From contig CM033402.1 of NCBI GenBank assembly GCA_019426215.1, forward strand, positions 25,021,102-25,085,101: a DNA stretch of 64,000 nucleotides, written 5' to 3'. Each line of letters starts with the position of its first letter. Within the stretch, counting starts at the first letter, position 1. Positions 32,041-41,587 of the stretch are shown in pieces. The position numbers and the translations under genes were made by a program. The notes below the pieces were generated by a model that searched no databases, was not told where the DNA came from, and saw only the letters and a program-made list of their open reading frames with translations. The stretch is from Buddleja alternifolia. Taxonomy: Eukaryota > Streptophyta > Magnoliopsida > Lamiales > Scrophulariaceae.

Positions 32041-32690
32041 ACATACGTCGGTTAAGTGTCCACATACGTCAATGTAATGCATTTCATACATCCATGTAAA
32101 CGGAACCATACGTCATTTGCGATGAAATAATACTGGGTCAATTAAACGTACTAATACGTCAGTTAATTGTCTACATACGTCAGTGTAGTGCATTTCATAC
32201 GTCCATGTAAACGGAACCATACGTCCATGTAAATGGAACCATACGTCATTTGCGATGAAATAATACTGGGTCAATTAAATGTACTAATACGTCGGTTAAG
32301 TGTCCACATACGTCAGTCTAATGCATTTCGTACGTCCATGTAAACGGAACCATCATTTGCGATGATATAATACTGGGTCAATTAAATGTACTAATATGTC
32401 GGTTAACTGCCCACATATGTCAGTGTAATGCATTTTGTATGTCCATGTAAACGAAACCATACGTCATTTGCGATGAAATAATACTGAGTCAATTAAATGT
32501 ACTAATACGTCGGTTAAGTGTCCACATACGTCAGTGTAATGCATTTTGTACATCCATGTAAACGGAACCATACGTCATTTGCGATGAAATAGTACTAGGT
32601 CAATTAAATGTGCTAATAAGTTGGTTAAGTCTCATCATACGTCATATTCCAACAACAAGTACGTTGATGTAAATGGAATCATATGTCATT
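32041..32690. repeat. Tandem array 1: unit of about 111 bp rich in TACGTC (plus-strand sense)
   Basis: Five to six copies with unit starts near 32061, 32172, 32304, 32412 and 32523. Each contains CACATACGTCAGTGTAATGC, CATACGTCCATGTAAACGG and ACTAATACGTCGGTTAAG. One unit has an extra 22-bp duplication. TACGTC lies on the plus strand, the sense strand of the neighbouring ULP1-like gene. Confidence 0.88.
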
Positions 32691-32832
32691 TACTTCGCCA
32701 CATACTTCATCAGATCCTACTTATACGTCATGTGCTAACATATGGCCTTTATATTTAAGAATACATCATTTTAGTTGTAACAATACATCATTTTTTATGT
32801 CGTAATATATTCTTTTAGTTGTGACCTAAATG

Positions 32833-32908
32833 CTTAACCCTAAACCGTAAACTCTAAACCCCAAACCCCAAACCCCAAACTTGAAACCCTAAACCCTAAA
32901 TCTTAAAT
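32833..32908. repeat. Interstitial telomere-like repeat
   Basis: Degenerate run of CCCTAAA/CCCCAAA units on the plus strand, about ten heptamers, between the two arrays. Short telobox tracts like this are common in plant non-coding DNA and are not a telomere. Confidence 0.75.
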
Positions 32909-33049
32909 CCATTCGACACACATGAATATATTTGGACAAGTATTTTATGAACGAATGTGTAATATTTTATGTTGTGCTCATAGGAGTTGAATCGATAATG
33001 GTGCATTTCTTTCACAAATGTAATGTGTGTAGACACTACTACTAGCAAT

Positions 33050-34330
33050 CACTTGACTTAGTAATGTGTGTACCAAATACTGAGTGCATATCAGTTAACG
33101 TATTAAATGCATATCAATCGACGTAATGATACATTTAATATGGCGTATTAATACATAATATTGACATGTGAATGTAATCAATTGACGTATATTTGTCTAT
33201 CAATTGCTAGTACATATCAATCGACGTATATTTTGTCATAGATTGACGTATGGGTACAATCAGTCTCGACGTATTAGTACATATAAATTGATGTATGCAG
33301 GCCAGTCAATCGACATATATTTGTCTCCAATTGACGTATGCGCTCCAGTTAGTCGACGTATGGGTATACTCAATTTGACGTATTAGTACATATCAAACGA
33401 CGTATATTTTGTCTCAAATGGACGTATGCACGCCAAACAATCGACGTATGGGTACAACCAGTTCGACGTATTGGTACATATAAATCAACGTATGTGGGCC
33501 AGTCAATCGACGTATATTTGTCCCAAATTGACGTATGCGCACCAGTCAATCGACGTATATTTTATCTCAAATTGACGTATGCAGGCCAGTCAATCGACGT
33601 ATTTTGGCCTATTAATCAACTTATGGGTACAATCAGTTCGACGTATTAGTACATATAAATCGACGTAGGTAGGCTAGTCAATCGACGTATATTTGTCTCA
33701 AATTGACCTATGTGCACAGTCAATCGACGTATGGGTACACAATTCGATGTATTAGTACATATCAATCAACGTATGCAGGCCTGTCAATCGACGTATATTT
33801 GTCTCAAATTAACGTATGTGCACTAGTCAATCAATGTATTTTGTTCGATCAATCGACGTATGGGTACACTCAATTCGACATATTAGTACATATAATCGAC
33901 GTATGCAGGCTAGTCAATCGATGTATATTTGTCTCAAATTGACGTATGTGCACCAGTCAATCGATGTATTTTGTTCGATCAATCGACGTATGGGTACACT
34001 CTATTCAACGTATTTGTACAAATCAATCGACATATGCAGGCCAGTCAATCGACGTATTTTGGTCCATCAATCGACGTATGGGTACACTCAGTTCGATGTA
34101 TTTGTACATATCAATCAACTTATATATTTCTCAAATTGACGCATGCAGGCCAGTCAATCGACGTATGGGTACACTCAGTTCGACGTATTAGTAAACATCA
34201 ATCGACGTATATTTGTCTCAAATTGACGGATGCATGCCAGTCAATCGACGTATTTTGGTCCATCAATCAACGTATGGGTACACTCAGTTCGATGTATTAG
34301 CACATAAAAAGACAAAAGTACGTCAATGGT
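33050..34330. repeat. Tandem array 2: GACGTA repeats (TACGTC on the minus strand)
   Basis: About thirty GACGTA motifs in roughly 1.1 kb, typically CAATCGACGTAT or AAATTGACGTAT at about 20-bp spacing. They form higher-order units with GGGTACACTCAGTTCGACGT and GCAGGCCAGTCAATCGACGT. The hexamer is the reverse complement of the one in array 1. Several frames stay open through the array on the plus strand, but they are translations of the repeat. Confidence 0.88.
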
Positions 34331-34489
34331 TATGAAAGTATACGTCAAACTACAAGAAATAATACGACAATACTGGATGACAAAACAAAACATCGATGCA
34401 ATTGTTCAACAATCCTAACATCAGTGAATCCAAAAACAAAACAAACTTGTTTAATATAAATATTGCAAGAGAAAAACATCAAAAAAATG

Positions 34490-36622
34490 TCAAGTGGCTG
34501 AAGTTCTAGCATTCTTGCAAGAGCGACGATTGTGTCCCAGAATACCACATAATTTACGCTTTCTGGGCTGCGAATCACCACACTGTGATGGGATCCTTTG
34601 TGTTCTTCTACGTCCGGGCTGAGCTCGCACATCAGGTGCAAGTACCACTTGTGGTTCCTCCTGGCGCACTAATTCCCTATCAAAATTAGGAATAGGATTT
34701 AGCACTGCACGGTAGGCGAGCTTGTACCTTTCAACATAATAGTGCTCGTCACAGAACTTGTACACATCAAGGCCCTTTGACTCTATGCAAGCCAAAGCAT
34801 GTTTTCATGGTATTCTATTGACTTGCCATGACCTGCAACTACAAGTGAACTTCTCAAGATCCGCAACACACGATTTGTTCTTGTCAATAACTTCGATGTT
34901 ATGTATGAAATTAACAGAGAGAGGCATAGACTGAGTTATCATATTCATATACTCTTTAAACTCTTGCACCGTAGGAGCATATGCGGCTTTCTTGAAAACG
35001 GAACTCCAATGTTTTTTATTGTGCAGAGGATACTTTCTCATCACCTAAAATAGAGATTATAAAACTATTAACCCATCATACAGTCCATGCTGACTTTCAC
35101 AATTAAATAAATAAAAGATCTTACCTGCTTCGTGAAATTGTTAACTAAGTGTCTCAAGCAATAAGAATGGTGGCTGCCAGGAAAGACCTACATTATACCC
35201 TTAATAATCCCACTATGTCGGTCGAAAAAAAAGGTGAAGTTTGTGAATAGAAATCCTTTCGTTGCATTGAATAAGTTTCGTAACTTCAAGCAGAACCATT
35301 CCCAATTTGAATCATTTTCAGCATCAACAACGGCGTATGCTAGTGTGAAAAGATTATCATTGGGATCCTTGGTCAATGCGCTAAGCAGGCATCCCATGTA
35401 CTTACCGCTCAATGAGTTTCGTCCAGAAAAATTAAGGGTTTGCACCCTTAAAAAAACCAAGAAGACATGCATTAAAGCATATAAACAATCGCAGAAATCT
35501 GTTGTTAACTGGGTTAATCTCGTAATCTGCAATGCTGTCGGGATTATATTCTTTCACTGCATTATAGTACCAATGCAGCTTGTCATATGACAACTTATCT
35601 ACACCGTGAATATCCCACATTGCCATTTCCTTACCAGACCATGCGTTGTGATATTTTAATTGCACACCAAAGTTTATGAGGATATCTTACTGCATGTTAC
35701 AAGGTTTGTACATAGGCTCTCCTCTAAGACTATCCTTCACAATATTCGAAACCCACGCTGAATCAGCCCCTGGGATGACCCCGAGTTCCAAGAGTGGCTT
35801 CACCACAAGTGTGCACCAAATTGCATTTTCTAATGGCGAATTGTTTGTCACATGCATATAATGAGGTGTATAACCTCCACTTGCGTTTTGAAAATGGGCA
35901 AATAACTATGATTTTCCTTGTGTCATTCTTCACAAAAACGAAGTCTCGCCTAATCATAGTAGTTCTTCAGGTTTACTCTGAAGTCATCAGGACCGTTGAA
36001 TGTTTGACCCTTTCACGGATGCAATTCCTCCACGCGTCTATGGAGTTACCACATACAATGCTTATACCCAAGCCCTCCTCATCCTCCATGTTAGTCCTAA
36101 TGGGATAGAAAAATAGGTAAATAATAACAAACATCAGCAGTGCAGTATGAAGGCAACTTGCATACTGTATATAGACCGGCAATTGACATATCGTGCATTT
36201 ATCAATGCCTTATTGTATGTAATATTAAGCATGCAGTATTTTTGTTGTTAGTGTACAGTATGATAATGACCGCATGCAGTATTTATAGAAAATAATGTAT
36301 TACCCGACCCCGTTACTGCTCTGTCCTCCACGACTTGGGGTTCATCTTTGCAGCATGTTACAATGTCAATCATGGTCGTTTTCATGACCGAACACAGTCG
36401 AATCATATTGTTGATGTCAAGGCCATCCAACATACTGACATACTCATTGTACTGGGGGGCTTTGTATTTCAAACCGTACGTTCTCTGCCTTATTTCCGGC
36501 CACTTGCCACTGCAACTCAGGTATAAATCCATCATACTAGTATTTTGATCGATGCTCATCACATGAAGCTCGGTTTTGTGGTGGAAAATTCGTAGAACAC
36601 TCGATTTCTCATTGGTAAACAT
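34490..36622 (-). pseudogene. MuDR-type MULE transposase, degenerate
   Basis: Read from 36622 down. An N-terminal region (MFTNEKSSVLRIF) precedes the MuDR DNA-binding segment (RRDFVFVKND, HTCGEA). Then come the pre-core region (YHNAWSGKEMA, NPDSIADYE), the DDE core with GKYMGCLLSA and FDRHSGIIKGI, YCLRHLVNNF, and the SWIM zinc finger (CSCRSWQVNRIP then KHALACIES). The tail has C-X2-LGHNRRSCK and a stop at 34490-34492. Disabling changes: a frameshift near 35960, Ser where the first catalytic Asp is expected (FSGRNSLSGKY), and an in-frame TGA at the third SWIM Cys. Some gaps (35041-35125, 36183-36300) may be introns. This would have been the transposase of the element. Confidence 0.8.
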
Positions 36623-36859
36623 TTTTCCCGACGGTGGCGCGATTGTACTCTGAAAATGGGGAGAGAATGTGAGTGGTGGAAGTGCTGCGGTATCACAATG
36701 GAGAAGGTACGTTTATGGCGGTTGCACGGTGGAGAAAGACTTCTCCGGCGGAGCTGCTGGGAGCAATTTACAGCAATGAAAATGGTGGGTAAAGAGCGGT
36801 AATTTAGGGTTAAAAAGAGGGGAAATGGACCAGCAGTAGAAATAGAGGGGAAATGATAA

Positions 36860-36999
36860 AGTCAAGGGCAAATCAGTCATTTTAAGTAGGTAGGGAGTGG
36901 ATCCAAATATGTATTTGTAACTAGAGAGTGCAGAATAATATACCTAGGGATTGATTTCTTAGTTGAATTAGAAATTAGGGATTTTCTACCAATTTTCCC
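36860..36999 (-). repeat. Right terminal inverted repeat of the Mutator-like element
   Basis: Ends TACCAATTTTCCC immediately before the 9-bp duplication at 37000-37008. Matches the left end in reverse complement over several conserved blocks. Confidence 0.78.
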
Positions 37000-37142
37000 T
37001 TTATGTTTTGATATAAACTTCGAAAAGGTTATTGGTATAAAGAATCTTTTCTATTTAACGGTGTCAAGACATAAGCATGTGCACAAGAAACTTTTAATAA
37101 GTGAGTCCTACGTTCTGTAAAAATGTTTTTGCTTTTTATATT

Positions 37143-37374
37143 GGGAAAATTGCACACAGACCCCGTCACTTATTGTGTATTACCAAATCTTCCCCTCACA
37201 CATTGGAAATTACCAACACACCCCCTACACCCCGCATTTAATAATTCTTACAATTTTATCCCCTGTAAACCTTACAAATAGATCCCTTGAGGCGGTGTGT
37301 TGGTAATTTTCAATAAGTGAGGGGGAAATTTTGGTAATTAACAATAAGTGAGGGGGTCTGTGTGTAATTTTCCC
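37143..37374. mobile_element. MITE with GGGAAAATT termini, 232 bp
   Basis: The ends are near-perfect inverted repeats of about 80 bp, with GGGAAAATTGCACACAGACC on the left and its complement on the right. They are flanked by the 8-bp direct repeat TTTATATT (37135-37142 and 37375-37382). It has no coding capacity. The GGGAAAATT terminus resembles the MULE right end 150 bp away, so a Mutator-type MITE is possible. A decayed relative is at about 63252-63486. Confidence 0.82.
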
Positions 37375-37546
37375 TTTATATTAGTATAGAATTTGCGTGT
37401 TTGTGCAATTAATCTCAATCAATCTTACTACAAAAGTATGGATCTTACATAGTCTTTCTTCCAATTGTAAAATTACTAATTTACCCTTCATTGGTAGCAC
37501 ATTTAAACATTTAATAATAACACATTTAAATAATAATAATGAAAGA

Positions 37547-39268
37547 TGTTAGGAATTTCATATTAGATGTTTTGATGATGACAATGAGGATTATTTGTTA
37601 GACCCCAAAATATGTAAGTTTGATTTTAGTTAGAAATCTTGTATAAGCTTTGAAGCGTTAGATTTGTAATAGGCTTTGTTTTATTTTTATTCTAGATTGT
37701 TAGGCTAAGTCATCTTAGACTGAGCGTCTGATATGTTCTGAGTGAGTTTATTAGTGGTAAAGTTTGAAAACTCAAGCGCCAGAAGTCTGAATGAAGATGA
37801 AGATTCCAAGCGTCTAGAAGGACCAGCTACATCAAGCGTCACTCGTAGGATAGAAGTGATTCAAGGTTGACTAAGCATCTATCAATGACTGATTTCACCT
37901 GAATTTATTTCTAAGTCCAGAAGGAGTTTAATGCAAATATTCTCAATGCATTAAGTGTCAACGGGCATTTAATTCAAAATGCATTAAATGCTGATAAGAG
38001 CATTAAATGTGATAAGCACTTTCAGACGTATGGAGAAGCCACCCTATTGGACTGTCAACTATTCAAAGACTGCAGCACCAACTTTTGTGCAGCAGATTTT
38101 CAGGAAAAAGGACAAAAGTTGTTCACTCGCGGAAGTGAGAGACACGCGCTCGTGCATGTGTCAAACGGACACTTTTTCCAAGGATGCCTATAAATAGGAC
38201 TTCAACAACAAGCCAAACAGAGAGAACAATTATCAAGTCGAATTGCTGTTGCATTGAAGTCTCGTTTCTTACAATCTCAGAAAAACCAGAAGACACGCGC
38301 TCGTGCATGTGTCAAACAGATACTTTTTCCAAGGATGCCTATAAATAAGACTTCAACAACAAGCCAAACAGAGAGAACAATTATCAAGTCGAATTGTTGT
38401 TGCATTGAAGTCTCGTTTCTTACAATCTCAGAAAAATCAGAAGATTCAAGAAAACATTCCTTTTGTTTTTTCTTCAAATCCTGAGACAGTCAACCAATAT
38501 CTCAAACATTCTTTTCAGAGAAACCCACATTACTACTGAGATATTCCTAGTTGTTTGAACTTTATCAAAATCAAACAAACCTTTTAGAAAAACCCCTATC
38601 CTAGCCTCGCAATCTGTGTGAAGTCAAAGTAGGATACTTGCAGTATTTCTGGGTGAAAGAAGCAAGGGGATTGAAGTGATTTGGAGCAAAAATCTGTGTG
38701 ATCAAGGAGCTTAAGTCATCGATATCCATCTCTCCCTAATTTGTAGAAGATTCTGTGTGATTCTTTGAGAATCATTTTAGTGGATTGCCTCCAAGTGTTC
38801 AAGGAGAAGAAGAACGTAGTTGGGATTACACCACCCAACGAACCTTACAAATATAGTGTTCTTTGCTTTACATTCAGTTTTCATATTGTCATATCATAAA
38901 CTGATCAAGTAAAACTTAATCAAACACTAAACAACTAAATACACTTTCTATGACACTAAAGCTTTTAAAGAGAAGACTACAAAAATTATTCCGCTGTGCT
39001 AACACTGATCAAAGAAGTGAATGCTTAAACCTATTTTGTTATAGTATTCAAATCTTGAAGTCTAAGTTAACTTTCTAAAAATAGTCTTCGTTAGACGTTT
39101 CACCAAAGCGCCTAGATTTTAAGTGAACGCTTAAGTCAAGCGTTAGACACTTCAAGCGTCCAAAACTTTTTAATACAAAATTTTTGAAGTCGAAAAAGAC
39201 TTCACGGTCTATTCACCCCCCCCCCCCCCCCCCGCCTAGACCCTTTCGTATGCCACTTGGGACCAACA
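37547..39268 (+). repeat. 5' LTR of element B, with an internal duplication
   Basis: 1722 bp. The segment 38141-38291 is duplicated in tandem as 38292-38441 or so (period 151), doubling the TATA box (38189-38196 and 38340-38347). The 3' LTR has one copy. Since LTRs are identical at insertion, the duplication happened afterwards. Confidence 0.92.
38141..38441 (+). repeat. 151-bp tandem duplication with doubled TATA box
   Basis: Both copies start GACACGCGCTCGTGCATGTG and run through CCTATAAATA to TCAGAAAAA. They differ at a handful of sites. Confidence 0.9.
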
Positions 39269-39270
39269 AG

Positions 39271-39282
39271 TGGAATCAGAGC
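39271..39282 (+). other. Primer-binding site of element B, one mismatch
   Basis: TGGAATCAGAGC, differing from the tRNA-iMet site of element A by one base (T to A at position 4). Confidence 0.88.
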
Positions 39283-39364
39283 GGTTAAAGTTGAAATTTT
39301 AAAATTTCCAAGCATAACTACTTGTTTAGATCCTTTTCAAACTTAGTTGCTTCAGATTTTAAAC

Positions 39365-41573
39365 ATGACATTTGCTAAAGTTCCCAAACTGACTGAGTCA
39401 AATTTTGACACATGGAAAGTCAAAGCATTTACATATCTCTGTTTTTGTGATGATGACATATGTGATATTATTTCAGATAGGCCAATCAAAATATATAAAG
39501 TTGTCACTAGAGCGCCTGAAGCGACGAAAGACACTCCAGACGGTTACGTTGAAAAGCCAAAAAAAGAATGGTCTCCAGATGAGCGTCGAAGAGCTAATTT
39601 AGATAATGTTGGTCGTAACGGTCTATATACGGCTATTGGTGATAATGACAACCTATTTAACAAGATCAAGTCGTGCAAAACTACTAAAGAAATATGGGAT
39701 AAGTTGGCTACAATTTGTGGTGGTTCAGCACAGATTAAAGAAAACAAACTTTCCATTGCCAAGGAAAAGTTTAATGGATTTAAGATGTTACCCAATGAAA
39801 CTTTAGAGCAATTAGACATAAGATTTACAACTCTGGTTACAGAACTTACATCGTTGGGAATGAATTTACAGAATCGGGAAATGGTGATTAAGATTTTTAG
39901 AAGTTTACCAAGTAAATTCTTGATGAAGACAACCGCTATGAGAGAATCAAATATGTTGGATCTCCTAACTCCAGAAGACGCCTTTTCAGAGCTCAAAGCA
40001 TTTGATTTTGAGTTGAATTCTGCTAGTGATGTTGTGAGCAGTCCGGTGATTGAATCTGGAGCGCTTATAGCATCAATCAAAGGTAAATCAGGTAATAAAG
40101 GAAAGAATTTAGATATCAATGAGAAAGAGGAATTAGCTTTGCTGAATAGATTCAGGAAGTTCTTGAGATAGGAAAAGAAAGGAAAAGGTTTCAATAATCA
40201 AGGACAAAGTTCATATCAAGCGCCTTCTCCGGTGCAACAATAGTTTCAAACGCCTCAGTATTCTGTTCCTTCACCCCAAGCGCCTGTTCAGTACCAAGCG
40301 TCTACTCAAAATCTCTAAGCTCCAGTGGTCTCAAAACCACACACGGCAAGGTTAACAAATGAACAAAAGATGAAAACTAATCTTTGTTATAATTGCAGGA
40401 AACCAGGGCACTACCAGGTAAATTGCCCTTATCCAAAAGTATCCAAGCCAACAAGGTAGGATTACTTGGATAGAAACCAATTCAGGAGCAACCTTTGTCA
40501 ACAAGGTTTGCTAGCTGAATCAGAACCAGCGTCCGTACCTGGAGATTTAGAATCATCAGAGGAGAGTAGTGATGATGATGAGCCATTGGATGACTCAGCG
40601 CTCATATGTCTCATGGCCAGAGATGATGAAGCGTCTCCTGAGGTAATCAATGAATTATCTATTCCTCTCTCTTATGATGAATTACTTGACAAAGTCAAAG
40701 AATACTACAATGAATGTCAAGAAGCTGCCAAAATATATCAAAATCACTTCGCTATCATTTCATCGCTCAAAAGTGATAAAGTAACGCTCAAAGCAGAGTT
40801 GCAAGTTCAGCAACAGTGCATTGAGAAGAACCAATCGCTTGAGAGTGAAATTATTCAATTAAAAAGTGATCTTGATATAATAATCAAGAGAGAAGTTGAT
40901 TTGATCGCTAAACTTGCTAAATCAGAGCAGCTCATCTCATCATTATCAAAAGCTTCTAGAAAGTTGGATAATGTGACTGAGGTAACTAGATTATTTGGTG
41001 AAAAGACCGGTTTAGGATGCGATAAACTCGGTAAACAACCTAATAAATCTAATGTTACGGCGAACAACAAAGGAAAGAGTGTTATCTTTGTTGAGAAAAA
41101 TTCAAAAAGCCAAACGCTAAATGAACCTAGCGACAATGGTAAGAGGCCAAATGAGAAAAGCTGACTCAGGCAAGGGTAAGGCTAAGGCAAATGATTCACA
41201 AAGACGGGTTTATCCAAACGCTCAAAAGGCTAAGGATAAGTCTGGCCATTGTGAATCAAGCGCTAAGCGTCCAACACCAAAAGTGCAACCCAAGCCAGCG
41301 CCAGGGAAATACCAGCGTCAATATCCAAAGCAGTCAAGGTCATATTATCGATACCATGATAATTATGATTATGATTATGATTATGATCACTATTATAATC
41401 AATGATATTATTATACACCCAAACAGCACACACAACACAATGTGAAACCCAAGAAGGCCAGTATTCCTACAATGAAGATTAGGCAAATATGGGTTCCTAA
41501 AGTTCTAATTCAAACTAACAATGCTACTAATGTTAAAGGACCCAAGCAACAATGGGTACCCAAACAGAAATAG
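39365..41573 (+). pseudogene. Gag of element B, broken
   Basis: Collinear with the gag of element A. Stops: TAG at 40169-40171 (Tyr codon in A), TAG for CAG near 40241, TAA near 40316, TAG for CAG near 40456. A small deletion near 41160 shifts the frame, and TGA replaces Gly near 41403. The zinc knuckle (CYNCRKPGHYQVNC) is still readable between stops. A GATTAT expansion lengthens the Tyr-rich run. Most stops are CAG-to-TAG, consistent with C-to-T decay. Confidence 0.9.
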
Positions 41574-41587
41574 AACTTCCCTTTTGA

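Larger units (their letters stand above)
27179..36999. mobile_element. Mutator-like element (ULP1-carrying, KI-MULE type)
   Basis: Flanked by a perfect 9-bp target duplication TTTATGTTT (27170-27178 and 37000-37008), the Mutator hallmark. The ends are diverged long inverted repeats. The right end read in reverse (GGGAAAATTGG, AAATCCCTAA, GAAATCAATCCCTAG, CTGCACTC, ACTCCCTAC) matches the left end (AAATCCCTAA, GAAATCAGTCCCTAG, CTGCACTC, ACTCCCTAC). Inside are a ULP1-like gene (+) and a MuDR-type transposase gene (-) facing each other. Both are degenerate, so this copy is not autonomous. After removing the nested solo LTR and its extra duplication the length is about 8.5 kb. ULP1-like genes inside MULEs are known in plants (Kaonashi/KI-MULEs). 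Confidence 0.88.

Noticed and set aside
33703..34300. Overlapping plus-strand ORFs of 79-123 codons
   Set aside because: They run in several frames through the GACGTA repeat array and translate its unit (SIDVC, NRRMGT); repeat artefacts, not genes.
32041..34330. CRISPR-like array
   Set aside because: The repeats are imperfect, directly tandem and lack unique spacers, and the genome is a plant's.
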